A stretch of DNA of 64,000 nt, taken from positions 124,001 to 188,000 of the forward strand of contig NC_021184.1 in the NCBI RefSeq assembly GCF_000233715.2, in the 5' to 3' direction. Source of the stretch: Desulfoscipio gibsoniae DSM 7213 (GTDB lineage Bacteria > Bacillota > Desulfotomaculia > Desulfotomaculales > Desulfallaceae). The notes below the pieces were generated by a model. The model worked only from the letters and a program-made list of their open reading frames with translations, was not told where the DNA came from and made no database searches. Below are positions 34,374 to 43,848 of this stretch, one piece after another; positions within the stretch are counted from its first letter, which is position 1, and each line of letters begins with the position of its first letter. Both the position numbers and the translations under genes were made by a program.

Positions 34374-35096
34374 TTGAACAAGGCTATTTTTAAACAGAGT
34401 AATGGAATGTACGCTGTCAACATAGTATCGGCCTGTGGCGTATTTACCCCGGAGCAGTTTGCCGGCTTGGGACAAGCTGCTCTGGAATGCAGCGTATTCA
34501 GGTTGAAGTTGACCACCAGGCAAACCGTGGTAGCAGTGCTAAACGAGGAAGATCTGGCCAAGCTGGAAGCCCGTCTTTCCGCGCTTGGCTTGTCCGTTTC
34601 GCCTTATGGCGGGACCGTTCGAGCCGTGAAAGCCTGTGCCGGAAATACTGCACTATGTCAGCGAGCTTTGGGAGATGCCCTGGATCTTGGCATTGTTATG
34701 CAAGAAAAATATCTGGGGCGGGAATTAAATAAGGACGTAAAAATTGCGGTGGCCGGTTGCTCACGCGGATGTACCGATCCGTTATGCGCGGACTTTGGGG
34801 TTATTGCGCGGGGTCGGGATTCTTTCGATGTATATATTGGTGGTCGCGGCAGTACCAGGAAGCCGCTGCATGGCCAATTGCTTGCGGAGGATTTGACCGG
34901 CGACGAGGTATGCAAACTGTTTGAACATGTAATAGATAAATACTCCAAACTGGCCCAGCCCAAGGAACGACTGGCCTCCACCGTGGCCAGGGTGGGGTTG
35001 GGGGAGTTTATCCCGCCCCAAGGGATGTTTGCACCGAAGCAGGAACAGTCGGATAATGAATTTTTAGCATTTATATCCGGGAAAGAGGAGGCGTAA
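34374..35096 (+). CDS. Nitrite/sulfite reductase-like protein (siroheme and 4Fe-4S half-domain)
   Basis: TTG 34374, 7 bases after CCAGGG, gives MNKAIFKQSNGMYAVNIVS. The first 80 residues are a ferredoxin-like half-domain of the NiR/SiR family (LKLTTRQTVVAVLNEEDLAKLEARLSALG); the rest is the 4Fe-4S/siroheme segment with KACAGNTALC (Cys x6 Cys) and AGCSRGCTDPLC (Cys x3 Cys). At 240 residues it is a single-repeat, short stand-alone form, unlike the 500-600 residue assimilatory enzymes. Electron donor and substrate are unknown; it is coupled to the next gene (2-base gap). Confidence 0.85.
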   Translation: MNKAIFKQSNGMYAVNIVSACGVFTPEQFAGLGQAALECSVFRLKLTTRQTVVAVLNEEDLAKLEARLSALGLSVSPYGGTVRAVKACAGNTALCQRALGDALDLGIVMQEKYLGRELNKDVKIAVAGCSRGCTDPLCADFGVIARGRDSFDVYIGGRGSTRKPLHGQLLAEDLTGDEVCKLFEHVIDKYSKLAQPKERLASTVARVGLGEFIPPQGMFAPKQEQSDNEFLAFISGKEEA

Positions 35097-35098
35097 AA

Positions 35099-35560
35099 AT
35101 GACCGGCACCCTAAGATCTTCTGCACTGGTTGACCTTGATGCCATGATCTTGCCGCTGCGAAAAATATGTATTGAGTGCGACCATTTTCAATCCGGTGAT
35201 TGCAAACCGGCGGCATGTATGGTCGGATTTGCTCTACGGTCCCTGCAATTTGCCCGGCAAAAGGGGATTCTTGACATTCCAGGTGCTCGTAAGCATATTA
35301 CCCAATCGGATATGAAGCATTATTTTGTAGAAAACATTGTTCCCGCTTTAGCTCAAACTTGCTTGCAGTGTCGGGAATGCCGGGATAACCATTCATCTGA
35401 TTGCGTAATTTCCCTGGCCCGTACCTGTTTGGAAAACACTATCCTGGAAAAAAACATAGAGTACCCGGGCAATGTATTTATGTACCTGGCCATGGTCAAG
35501 GAACAGGACCCTGAAATTGCCAGAATGTTGGCCAAAGAGATGCAAAGGAAAAAAGAATAA
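35099..35560 (+). CDS. Cys-rich protein coupled to the reductase
   Basis: ATG 35099 after AAAGAGGAGG, 2 bases behind the reductase stop. 153 residues with CIECDHFQSGDCKPAAC near the N-terminus and CLQCRECRDNHSSDC near residue 102: eight or more Cys in two clusters that could hold Fe-S clusters or zinc. Family not recognised. The tight spacing suggests a partner or electron carrier for the reductase-like protein. Confidence 0.7.
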   Translation: MTGTLRSSALVDLDAMILPLRKICIECDHFQSGDCKPAACMVGFALRSLQFARQKGILDIPGARKHITQSDMKHYFVENIVPALAQTCLQCRECRDNHSSDCVISLARTCLENTILEKNIEYPGNVFMYLAMVKEQDPEIARMLAKEMQRKKE

Positions 35561-35732
35561 AGTATAGCAAGATTTAAGGCGTTATTCAGCGGTTTAACTC
35601 TATACAGCTTGCAGGCGAATTTCGTGATTGAATACGGGAACAAAGCCAAACTTATTTAACCAAAATACCGGTATGCAAACAGAAGTTAAAAATCTTTCAA
35701 CTCTAAAAGTAGCGGTAAAGGAACGTGATAAT

Positions 35733-37343
35733 TTGTTAAATAACTTAAAGATTGGAACAAAGCTACTTATACTAACTGCCCTAATGATCATCCTGTTAAT
35801 ATGGATTGGTATACTTGGATTGACTAACCTCGGTAATTCTAACGAGAATCTGGTAACTAGCTTAAATACAGCAAAAACATTAGAACAGTCAATAAACACA
35901 GCAAGAAGTGCCCAGGTACATTTCAAAAAACAAGTTCAAGAATGGAAAAACATTTTGATACGTGGGAATGATCCTGAAAAGTTTGAAGAATATTACATAA
36001 ATTTCACAAACGAAGAGGCTAAAGTACAAAGTGAATTAGAAACACTAAAAAACCTTATGCAGAAACAAGGTATCAGCGTTTCTATGGTAGACGAATCTTT
36101 AAAAGAACATGCAAACTTAGGAGTGAAATATCGTGAGGCCTTAAAAAGTTATGATTCCACAAATCCCAATAGCTATCACATTGTAGATAACATGGTCAAA
36201 GGCATTGACCGTGCACCTACTGATCTCATAGATGCAATTGTATTGCAAATTGAAAAACATGCAGATTCGACGGCTCAGGAAACAAAAAACGGCTCTATTG
36301 CTCAGTACAACAAGATGCGTCAGTTTTTTATTCTTGCTTTATTAATAAGTACCGGGTTTGCTATACTCTTAACACTTTTGTTAACTGGCCAAATTGTTAG
36401 ACCTATTCATACTCTTAGAAACGAACTTAATGTTTTGGCGGAAAAAGGTGGAGATTTAACTCAGAGGATTGATATTAGTAGAAAAGACGAAATTGGTGAC
36501 CTTGCTGCAGCTGTTAATAAATTTCTGTCCAACCTAAGAAATATTATGGCACAGGTAAATGATAATGCAAATAGCGTAGCGGACACCTCACAACAATTAT
36601 CGGTCAACGCACAGCAAACCTCCGCTGCGGCAACTGAGACCGCAGCGACTGTAAGTGAAATTGCATCTACAACAGAGCAAGTTTCCCAAAATGCACAAGA
36701 GGTTGCAGCGCTGTCTTTAGAGGCATCTAAGGAGGCTGAACAGGGTGCCGAGGGTATTAAAAAAGTAATTGATCAAATGAAAACGATCGCTTTAACCAGT
36801 AACGAGGAATCCCAGGTTGTTGAAACGCTATCCAATACCTTAACCCAAGTTTATCAAATAGTTGACCTCATAACCCATATAGCAGACCAGACAAATTTAC
36901 TAGCTCTCAATGCTGCCATTGAAGCCGCCAGGGCAGGTGAACATGGACGCGGTTTTGCTGTAGTGGCTGAGGAAGTACGAAAGCTGGCAGCACAGTCAGG
37001 TAGCGCTGCAAAGGATATCAATCAACTTGTTGAAACAGTTTTGGAGGAATCAAAAAGAGCTGTTAAAGCAATGGAAGATGGCCATAAACAGGTTCAAGCA
37101 GGGACAGACCTAGTTGAAGAAGTTGGAAATGGATTTAAGGTAATTATGGAATCAATTGAAGGAGTTACAGATCAGATTAATACCGTTGCGGTAGCGTCGG
37201 AACAAATATCAACCAGTGTTCAAAACATTGCCGGTAGTACAGAAGAACAGACTGCAACAATGGAAGAAGTTTCAGCTGCTAATGAAGGTTTAACTAAGAT
37301 GGCCGTTGATTTAAAACAATTGGTTGGCAAATTTAAAGTTTAA
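35733..37343 (+). CDS. Methyl-accepting chemotaxis protein
   Basis: The start TTG 35733 ([15 protein letters not shown]) is chosen because AAAGGA lies 10 bases upstream and this is the usual receptor opening; the frame from 35628 has no ribosome site. 536 residues: helix 1 (about 10-30), external helical domain, helix 2 (about 205-228), HAMP, and signalling domain with [34 protein letters not shown]. Sensor domain unlike the other two receptors. Confidence 0.93.
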   Translation: MLNNLKIGTKLLILTALMIILLIWIGILGLTNLGNSNENLVTSLNTAKTLEQSINTARSAQVHFKKQVQEWKNILIRGNDPEKFEEYYINFTNEEAKVQSELETLKNLMQKQGISVSMVDESLKEHANLGVKYREALKSYDSTNPNSYHIVDNMVKGIDRAPTDLIDAIVLQIEKHADSTAQETKNGSIAQYNKMRQFFILALLISTGFAILLTLLLTGQIVRPIHTLRNELNVLAEKGGDLTQRIDISRKDEIGDLAAAVNKFLSNLRNIMAQVNDNANSVADTSQQLSVNAQQTSAAATETAATVSEIASTTEQVSQNAQEVAALSLEASKEAEQGAEGIKKVIDQMKTIALTSNEESQVVETLSNTLTQVYQIVDLITHIADQTNLLALNAAIEAARAGEHGRGFAVVAEEVRKLAAQSGSAAKDINQLVETVLEESKRAVKAMEDGHKQVQAGTDLVEEVGNGFKVIMESIEGVTDQINTVAVASEQISTSVQNIAGSTEEQTATMEEVSAANEGLTKMAVDLKQLVGKFKV

Positions 37344-37598
37344 AATGTTAAATGAATAAGGTTAATGTCAATTAGCTAAAATCATTAAAATTATTATGTA
37401 GTGGCTATTTTGGGTAGTCTTGATATCATTATGGGCGAAGTAGATTGTTGAAATGGTAAATGCCGGACGGGAGAAACAGTAGGCCTGTATTTCTAACGTT
37501 GTATAGGTGATTTTTTAATATGCCAACTATACATGTATTGCCAGTGATGTATTTATATGCTATCATTAATATGTACTATTAAAGGTGGTGTTATAAAT

Positions 37599-37901
37599 AT
37601 GTCCATGTTTAATATTACCGAAATAAGACAAAACGCAAGTAAAATCATTGCCCATGTTTTAAAAACAAAGGAACCGGTAGTTATACTGCAGCGTTCAAAA
37701 CCAGTCGCATATATCGTTGAGGCTCAAACATATAAGGATATTCAGGAGAAACTCAAGAAAGCCGAACATTATGAAAAAGTAATAACTACCAGAAACTCGC
37801 TTCAACGCCTGGCCCGGTTACGGAGTGAAATGAAAAAACAGCCGGACTCCACGCCGCTTATTCGCCGGCTACGCGAAGGGGATGCGCGTAGGGATGAGTG
37901 A
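37599..37901 (+). CDS. Phd/YefM-family antitoxin, copy A
   Basis: ATG 37599 after AAAGGTGGTG; the frame from 37557 precedes that site. The 100-residue product has the Phd/YefM opening MSMFNITEIRQNASKIIAHVLKTKEPVVIL and QRSKPVAYIVE, the DNA-binding and dimer part, then a helical tail likely to wrap the toxin. The protein is identical to that from 53327-53629. It overlaps the toxin gene by 8 bases. Confidence 0.88.
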   Translation: MSMFNITEIRQNASKIIAHVLKTKEPVVILQRSKPVAYIVEAQTYKDIQEKLKKAEHYEKVITTRNSLQRLARLRSEMKKQPDSTPLIRRLREGDARRDE

Positions 37902-38349
37902 TTATGTATGTCTCGACAGCAGTGTTTTGATTAAGTTGCTGGTTCTGGAAGAGGACAGTGAAAACGCGGCAAATTTATTTGAGCAGATTGCAGCTAACCG
38001 GCAAACCGTTGTTTTACCTGATTTTGCCTGGGCCGAAGTAGGAACGGTTCTCTGCAAGAAAGTAGCACGGAAATTATTGGACTCTGAGCAAGCGGAAGTG
38101 CTTTGGGAAGAGTTTAACCGTTTAGAACTGATTAATTACGTTGGTGATAGGGCTATTGCCCGGACAGCATGGCGTATCGCTAAAACAGAAAATCTTCCTA
38201 CTTTATATGATGCCGCTTATTTAGCGGTGGCTGAAATCGTTTCAAGACAGTCCGATGAAGTTTGCATATTCTGGACGGCAGATGAGAGACTTGTAAATTC
38301 ATTGAGTAACAGGGATAATGTCAAGCTGCTCAAAGAATTTACCTCATAA
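37894..38349 (+). CDS. PIN-domain toxin (VapC type), copy A
   Basis: ATG 37894 overlaps the antitoxin stop (ATGAGTGA). 151 residues with the PIN acidic centres: CLDSSVLIKLL (first Asp), PDFAWAEVG (Glu), PTLYDAAYLAVAE (Asp) and a final FWTADERLVN. VapC-type toxins are metal-dependent RNases, often cutting initiator tRNA or rRNA. Same protein as at 53622-54077. The Phd + PIN pairing is known in bacteria. Confidence 0.9.
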   Translation: MSDYVCLDSSVLIKLLVLEEDSENAANLFEQIAANRQTVVLPDFAWAEVGTVLCKKVARKLLDSEQAEVLWEEFNRLELINYVGDRAIARTAWRIAKTENLPTLYDAAYLAVAEIVSRQSDEVCIFWTADERLVNSLSNRDNVKLLKEFTS

Positions 38350-38427
38350 TTATCAATCACCTAAACGTGTAACCATTATATGTTAAAGCAAATTAGGACC
38401 ATTTGGCGAATTAACGCATTAGCAACC

Positions 38428-38463
38428 AATGCCAGCATCCTCGTGGATGCTGGCATTTTTTCT
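38428..38463 (+). terminator. Terminator of toxin-antitoxin copy A
   Basis: AATGCCAGCATCC - TCGT - GGATGCTGGCATT, a 13-bp perfect stem, then T-run. The same hairpin is at 54245-54280. Confidence 0.9.
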
Positions 38464-38514
38464 TTTAATGGGTAAAAATGAATTATACTTAACACTTTGA
38501 TTAGTAGCTAATAC

Positions 38515-38558
38515 CAGCTTACAAAATCGTAAGGAATATTACAGCCGATTGTAAGCTG
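38515..38558 (+). promoter_or_regulatory. Leader inverted repeat before the ATPase stub, copy A
   Basis: CAGCTTACAA...TTGTAAGCTG type repeat identical to that upstream of the intact ATPase gene (54413-54456). Confidence 0.6.
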
Positions 38559-38595
38559 CGGGTGATAATCTAACACTGAAGGGAGAGAAGAAATT

Positions 38596-38643
38596 ATGAT
38601 CATACTGGAAACTAAAGCCTTGAAAAAGATCTACCAGAAATAG
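38596..38643 (+). pseudogene. Start of ABC ATPase gene, copy A (stub)
   Basis: ATG 38596 and the next dozen codons ([13 protein letters not shown]) equal the start of the ATPase at 54494, with the same GGGAGAG leader. After GATCTAC the sequence jumps directly to kinase sequence equal to 60978 onward, so the rest of ATPase, permease, regulator and kinase N-terminus is deleted here. Confidence 0.85.
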
Positions 38644-38962
38644 GAAAATGCCTGGTTCATAAACTTGATTATCTATCTATGGCTGTAGACCAAATCATGG
38701 ATGGTAAATATCCCGTTTTTGCGGAAGAAGAAGGTATATTCTCCCGTCTTGAATCACAGTTTGGGCAGATGTCTCGAAGAATGGAACTGGGGTTTGAAGA
38801 GCTAAGGAGAGAAAAAGAAAACCTGCATGCCCTGGTTACCGATATTTCCCATCAGATTAAAACCCCCTTGTCTGCTATTAAGGTATTCAATTCCCTTTTG
38901 CTTGAAGAAGGACTTTGCCCCAGAGAAGAAGAGGAGTTTTTAAGCAGAACCAAGGAACAAAT
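38640..38962 (+). pseudogene. Sensor histidine kinase fragment, copy A
   Basis: Matches 60978-61303 of the intact kinase with about five substitutions. It covers the end of the second membrane helix, the linker and the H-box region (DISHQIKTPLSAIKV) but is cut before the ATP-binding domain, at the codon for Ile in KEQI. It then joins the flavoprotein gene in a different frame. Confidence 0.9.
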
Positions 38963-39515
38963 CGGTGGTGCTGATATCGACGATGAGCGGGAGCGGAGTG
39001 AAAAATGCGGCTCCCTGGTCAAACATTACTCCCATACTGAGGCCTTTCGACGATATTGTTCTCAGTTCCTGGATAAAGCGTGACACTTTGATCAACATCC
39101 GCACAACAAAGGAGTTCGTAATTAATGTGCCGACTGCCGGCATGGCTGAGCCGGTTATGATTTGCTCTAAAAATTATCCCCCCGAGGTTGATGAATTTGA
39201 AAAGGCCGGGCTTCGCGTCCGTCCAGGAAGGTCAAACCTCCGGGCATAGAAGGTTGCCTGGCCCGGGCGGAATGTATTTTAACGGAGGAAATCAAAAGAG
39301 AAAAATATTCTTTGGTTATAGGTACGGTGGTTCATTTGGAGGTGGATGATGGTTTCTTCAATGAGGCCGGAGAAATGGACTACGAGCGGGCGATGCCGCT
39401 TTCCGTCATGCTGGGTGAAAAGGGGCTTTGGTTTACCAGACCGGTATATGCCGGCAGGTATGCGGATTACTCGGAAATGTTTCTCAGAAAAGAAGACCGG
39501 ACAGCTGCGGAGTAA
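38962..39515 (+). pseudogene. Flavin-reductase-like FMN-binding protein, frameshifted, copy A
   Basis: From about 38965 the frame reads STMSGSGVKNAAPWSNITPILRP, then FDDIVLSSWIKRDTLINIRTTKEFVINVP, the split-barrel pattern of flavin-reductase-like proteins. It stops at 39249, but the C-terminus continues in another frame (LVIGTVVHLEVDDGFF, ending MFLRKEDRTAAE) to 39515. Comparison with 63313-63640 shows a 4-base deletion near 39223 (CGTCCGTCC against CGCCTGTCCGTCC). Only the first ten or so residues are missing at the 5' end. Confidence 0.8.
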
Positions 39516-39923
39516 AAACGTGGTTAGGGGGGAGGCAAACATGATGATCTTATGCTGGAGGATATGTTCGCCAGAAAAAAAATTATAAGGGCAAAAATAT
39601 TGTAATTGGCTCTGGTTGATCACAAGATTATTTTGGCGGAAAAATAAATAAGATGCCCGGGTTGGCTGGATGATGTGTAACGTGCGACAATGTTAAATTA
39701 CAAGTTAAGTTTCGCACCCCCCCAAATCGTGGTACCGCATGTTATTCGAAATGGCTTGAGCCCTTATTACAGTTGGGTTTAGGCCATTTCCCATTTTCAT
39801 TGTTTACGCAGCATTATCAAGTTGCTTGTGCTGAATGCTTAAAAAAGAGTCCTCAAATAAGCCCCACAGTATTCTCAATCTTCAACTGGTAATATATAAT
39901 TACAGTAGAGCAGGTGAAACAAA
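39516..39923. other. Non-coding stretch before the Rpn gene
   Basis: No gene can be supported. It contains GTGCGA...TCGCAC (39689-39724), a 6-bp inverted repeat, and A+T-rich sequence. Confidence 0.5.
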
Positions 39924-40769
39924 ATGGACACCGAAATAACCCGTAACAGCAACGATATTTTAATGAAATGTATGGCTGAAAACTTCAAAGATAAAACACT
40001 GTCCTTCTTTGGACTGAAAACAGCCAGGATAGCAGGGCTGTCACCTACGTCGCTGCCCGCCATAGAAGCAAAGGAAACCAGAACCGACACAGTTTTTCTA
40101 TTGGAAGACGATACATTGCTGCATTTGGAGTTCCAGACCACAGTAAACAAGCAAGACATGAAACGGTTTATGCTGTATGATGCCAGGATAACAAGCCGGG
40201 AAGAACAGGAACGGATTGTTAACACCGCCGTAATATACTCCGGCAACATAAAAGAGGCCCCTGAAATACTGGACTGTGGTTCCATATTCTACAAGGTAAC
40301 CAACATATATATGAAAGACTACGATGGTGACGCGGAGTGCCAAAGACTGCAGCAAAAGATAACAGCCGAAGAGTTGCTGAATGACGAAGAACTGATGATA
40401 TTGATTTTTCTGCCCCTCATGAAAAGCGGGGAAAGAATAGAAGAAAAAGCGGTTCAATCCCTGGAATTAGCCAGGCGGCTGAAAGATGACAGGCAAAGAG
40501 TTTTTGCCATGTCCGGCCTAATAGTGATAACCGATAAACATTTATCAAATGAATACAAAAAACGCCTGATGGAGGTGTTGAAAATGACCCAGATAGAACA
40601 ATGGATCAGAGAAGAAGGCAGAAAAGAAGGTAGAACAGAAGGCATAAAAGAAAGCAAGCAGGAAATAGCCAGAACAGCCTTAAAAGAAGGTGCCGAAGTG
40701 GAATTTGTAGTTAAGATTACCGGGTTGGACAAACAGACAGTTTTGAAACTGAAAGAAGGACTTAACTAA
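39924..40769 (+). CDS. Rpn-family putative nuclease/transposase
   Basis: ATG 39924 after GCAGGTG. The 281-residue protein has the Rpn layout: FKDKTLSFFGL at the N-terminus, a PD-(D/E)xK-like core with TDTVFLLEDDTLLHLEFQTT near residue 55-75, TAVIYSGNI, and a Lys/Glu-rich tail with GRKEGRTEGIKESKQE repeats. Rpn proteins are DNases that promote RecA-independent recombination in E. coli. It looks intact although its surroundings are decayed. Confidence 0.85.
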   Translation: MDTEITRNSNDILMKCMAENFKDKTLSFFGLKTARIAGLSPTSLPAIEAKETRTDTVFLLEDDTLLHLEFQTTVNKQDMKRFMLYDARITSREEQERIVNTAVIYSGNIKEAPEILDCGSIFYKVTNIYMKDYDGDAECQRLQQKITAEELLNDEELMILIFLPLMKSGERIEEKAVQSLELARRLKDDRQRVFAMSGLIVITDKHLSNEYKKRLMEVLKMTQIEQWIREEGRKEGRTEGIKESKQEIARTALKEGAEVEFVVKITGLDKQTVLKLKEGLN

Positions 40770-40905
40770 TACTACAGCGTAATTGCTTGTTTCAAAATTT
40801 CTCTAAAGAAGGGTTGAAAAAGTTAATTAAAATCTTGCTTTTTTGTTTAACGTACTGAAATGAAGAAAAGAATATGATAAATCCATATTCGGATAAGTAA
40901 CTAAA

Positions 40906-40955
40906 ACCACGAAGGTTTAATTACTCTGCCTCAAGAGTCAGCCGGGACAATAAAA
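40906..40955. repeat. Short duplicated segment, copy A
   Basis: About 50 bases beginning AAAACCACGAAGGTTTAATT and ending in GGACAATAAAATA recur at 63644-63694 with a few changes. It follows the flavoprotein in both duplicated blocks, so it marks the outer edge of duplication 1. Confidence 0.75.
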
Positions 40956-40957
40956 TA

Positions 40958-41128
40958 ATGGAGGCCATGTCAGTAGCCATTCTGATGGGCGGAGGACCGG
41001 CAGTGGCATATGCTTCAGAGGCGGTAAGGATTCTGGATGAATTAACGGCAAATATATGCAGTTCTACTTCAACTGACACAGCCTGCTTGCTGCAAAACTG
41101 TCTCAGCAAGTTATCAACTACGAAATGA
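40958..41128 (+). other. Short open frame, probably a gene fragment
   Basis: 56 codons from ATG 40958 (MEAMSVAILMGGGPAVAY...) without a convincing ribosome site. A second short frame (MNAFIEKRKPDFKSK) follows to 41240. Both look like pieces of a lost gene; family not recognised. Confidence 0.3.
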
Positions 41129-41328
41129 GGGAGAATGCTCTTTTAAAGATTGACGACTGGGAAAAAGCTTAAAACCGGTTATAGCCGCTGCAATGAATGC
41201 ATTTATTGAGAAAAGAAAGCCAGACTTTAAGAGTAAATAAAAAAGCACCTTAAATATGATATATTAGGTGTAATCTATTACATTTCATCTCTTGCATCAG
41301 GAAGTTGACAAAGAGGGTAGGAAGCGAA

Positions 41329-41580
41329 ATGTTGCAAATAGAGGAAAGAATTAATTCAATTATTTTTAATTTGCCATTAGATATATTAAATTGTATTACG
41401 GACCCGATACATATAATCAGCAAAGATTACGAAATAGTCTGGACAAATCTATGGCAAAAGCTTGGTAGACCAAACTTTTGCGTTCTTGGCAAGAACTGTT
41501 TCAATGTTTACCAGCGGAAAAGAAGGCGCTGCACTCTTTGCCCGGTAGAAAAGGTTCATCAAGACGTTTTTGACCCTTGA
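41329..41580 (+). pseudogene. PAS-domain protein, 3'-truncated
   Basis: ATG 41329 after AGGAAG. 83 residues: LPLDILNCITDPIHIISKDYEIVWTN is a PAS opening and CTLCPVEKV a Cys motif often seen at the end of such PAS domains in sensory proteins. The frame ends soon after, where it collides at about 41565 with a truncated gene on the other strand, so the output domain has been lost. Confidence 0.6.
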
Positions 41581-41683
41581 TTACCGCGGCGGCAAAGGCC
41601 ATGCATGTAGGCACTTGACATTGCCCGCAATTTGATTTTGGGAGTAACTTATAAAGTTCCAGAGGATTATCGACTTGGGACAT
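41563..41683 (-). pseudogene. N-terminal fragment of a 4Fe-4S protein (DUF3786-like)
   Basis: On the minus strand from 41683: MSQVDNPLELYKLLPKSNCGQCQVPTCMAFAAAV, an Fe-S motif (CGxCxxxxC) of the kind found in corrinoid Fe-S subunits and DUF3786 proteins. After about 40 residues it is cut at the junction with the PAS gene. Confidence 0.65.
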
Positions 41684-42253
41684 CCGCTATTACCCCTTTC
41701 CGAAAACTGATTTTGTTAAGCTCTAATTTTGACTATAAATGTATTAACATTAATGAAAACATAACAACTTAAGGTCAAACTACCAATGTAAAAAGATTAG
41801 AAATGGGTTGAATACAAGAAAAGGTGCCAAAAGCCTTTCTTCAATGTAAGAAAGAAGCATTTCTAGCATTGCAACCCAGTTTTCCCTTTTTATGACTATG
41901 GCTGGTTATTTTTTTAAACCTTAACCTTTGATCCCCAAAGATTATCTACCTTCGCATAGTCATTCACCAATTCACTGGCTGGCTATATTATACCATCTAA
42001 GATAGAAGGAAAAATCCCCCGGATGGGGGATTTTGGTAAAAAGAGAATCGCTGTTTATCAACGGGATTTCGAGAGCTTTCCCGTTGTTGTACGACAGGCA
42101 TTCTCATTTGGGGGAGTCAAGAGGCTCCCTCTTTTCAATGTTTAAGGATTGTAAAATTCAGGCGGCTGGACGTCGCGCAGTTTAGGTGAAAAGAAAAACA
42201 TACCTCAGGCATTAACTATTGCCCGGGTAGGGGACGTCGGGACAGCATATTGG
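41684..42253. other. Gene-free stretch before the intron remnant
   Basis: No gene supported. It holds a terminator-like hairpin AAATCCCCC-GGAT-GGGGGATTT (42012-42034) and a GGGAGTC/GGCTCCC hairpin near 42111-42132. Confidence 0.5.
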
Positions 42254-42852
42254 GTGCTGAAAGAAGCCAGGCGAATCTTGCAAAACCTGGGGCTCAAGCT
42301 ACACCCCGAGAAAACTAGAATTATTCACATCAAATGGGGATTTGAATTCCTAGGCTACAAAATCAAAATGGGTAAAGGGTTGAAACAGCCAGATAATAAA
42401 ATTAAAAGCAAACCTAAATTAAATATCTATGCCGTACCCAAAGTAAAATCTGTCAAAAGATTTATGGATCAAATCAGAGCAAGAACAAAGCGCAGGATAT
42501 CACTTACCCTAAAGGACATAATTGACTGGATAAACCCGGTAATTAGAGGTTGGGGAAACTATTACCGTAAAGCTCATGTCCGAAAGCTATTCAACCGCTT
42601 GAATAACTGGATAGTCCGAAGGTTATGGTCACATCAATTCAAACGGTGGCGAAATGCAGGGTGGAAAAAGTACACTCCCACAATTCTATACGACCATTTT
42701 AAGTTAGTTAATCTTATTAGCCTAATTCCAAGCCTACGTTCACAATCGTAAAGTCATCAATTGAGGAAAGCGGATTACGGGAAAACCGTACGATCTGTTT
42801 GATCGAGCGGACGGAGGCAGGCCTCAAAAGTGGCCCACCTCTTCCGACTCTA
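42254..42852 (+). pseudogene. Group II intron 3' remnant: maturase C-terminus plus domain V
   Basis: The 165-residue frame 42254-42751 contains GLKLHPEKTRIIHIKWGFEFLGYKIKMGKG, the part just after the catalytic YADD box, and the maturase (GIIM) domain DIIDWINPVIRGWGNYYRKAHV; the reverse transcriptase fingers and YADD are lost. Downstream, 42769-42800 folds as domain V: AGCGGAT/ATCTGTT with two G-T pairs, a CG bulge, TACGG/CCGTA and a GAAAA loop. A domain VI-like segment runs to about 42852, where the 3' exon (repeat of duplication 2) begins. Confidence 0.8.
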
Positions 42853-43328
42853 CAAAATAATGTATATAATACCAACGCAATTTGTAATGCGTAATTAGGC
42901 GAAAGGGAATTTTTTTGCATTTATGATGGTTTTACAACGGGGTGACGGTAGTATCTAATTGCGAAATCCATAGTCCAAAATTAACATCCTGGAGAAAGGC
43001 AACCAGCTCCCTCGGGTATCATCCGGTTATATTTATTGTAGTGAAGGCCAAAGCTCTGGACCAGGGAGTAGCAAATAGTATTCTAAGTTTAGCCAGGGAT
43101 ATTTGTAAAAAGGCAAAAGCTAAAGATGAAATGGTAGTTTTAGGCTCAGACCCGCTTTTAACCTGGTTGGTTCCTTCCAGTTGTGGCATGATTAGAAAAA
43201 TTGAACATTCAATTCAGGAGCTTTTGATTGACAAAAGTGTTGAGGTACCGCTTGCCCGGTATGAGAAATTACATAAATTCTCTACTCTGGCTCTCTTTTT
43301 TTTATATTCTAAAGCGAAATGGTTTTAA
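42853..43328 (+). pseudogene. DNA methylase, internally deleted, copy A
   Basis: From GTG 42942 the first 27 residues (MTVVSNCEIHSPKLTSWRKA...) equal the copy at 50552. Then 156 bp (52 codons, corresponding to 50633-50788) are deleted in frame, removing the SAM motif. The remainder (VVKAKALDQGVANSILSLARD, KDEMVVLGSDPLLTWLVPSS) runs on to 43328. A T-run near 43293 may add a frameshift, since the next frame reads FFYILKRNGFKNVMVKKG. The region 42853-42941 is the shared upstream repeat. Confidence 0.8.
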
Positions 43329-43355
43329 GAATGTTATGGTGAAGAAGGGGTAATT

Positions 43356-43838
43356 GTGTTAGTAGTTTCAGCAATGGGGACTGCAATGGGGGTATTTGTT
43401 TTGAGTGCATTTGATATTATTGAACGTCTGCCAACGGTTCAAGAATTCAATACGCTTAGAATGTCAGTTGGTTGGCCAAAGGTTAATGAGATAACAGTAA
43501 AGGCCGCGCTTGATTTATCGATTTATTCGGTCTGTGCGGTTGCTGATAATAGGACGGTTGGAATTGCTCGAGTCATTGGGGATGGTTCCATGTATTTTTA
43601 TATTCAGGATTTCATTGTTCAAAAAGAATTTCAGGGAAAAGGTATTGGAACTGCAATAATGAAAAGGATAATGGAGTTTTTGAAACAGTACGCACCGGAA
43701 GGTTCATTTATAGGGCTAATGTCTGCAAAGGGAAAAGAAGGTTTTTATTTAAAATATGGTTTTACCGAAAGGCCGAATGATGTCTACGGAGCAGGAATGG
43801 GGTTTTATAAAGAAGACTTGGTTCAGGTGGGGTTTTGA
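43356..43838 (+). CDS. GNAT-family N-acetyltransferase
   Basis: The domain runs from IIERLPTVQEFNTLRMSVGWPKV to the acetyl-CoA loop FIVQKEFQGKGIGTAIMKRIM (near residue 90-110) and GFYLKYGFTERP. 160 residues. The start is uncertain: GTG 43356 is the longest, and a TTG near 43401 after GGGGGTA gives a more usual N-terminus. Substrate unknown. It appears intact within a degraded region. Confidence 0.82.
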   Translation: MLVVSAMGTAMGVFVLSAFDIIERLPTVQEFNTLRMSVGWPKVNEITVKAALDLSIYSVCAVADNRTVGIARVIGDGSMYFYIQDFIVQKEFQGKGIGTAIMKRIMEFLKQYAPEGSFIGLMSAKGKEGFYLKYGFTERPNDVYGAGMGFYKEDLVQVGF

Positions 43839-43848
43839 CTCATACGTT

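Larger units (their letters stand above)
37465..38349. repeat. Segmental duplication 1, copy A (toxin-antitoxin part)
   Basis: This stretch matches 53193-54077 at an offset of 15,728 bases with only three substitutions seen by eye (about 99.7 percent identity). Similarity resumes after a short gap through 38596-38635 (ATPase stub) and 38640-38962 (kinase fragment). Confidence 0.9.

Noticed and set aside
38679-39083. Open frame of 134 codons joining kinase and flavoprotein sequence
   Set aside because: The last 40 codons read the flavoprotein gene in the wrong frame; it is a chimeric shadow, not a fusion protein.
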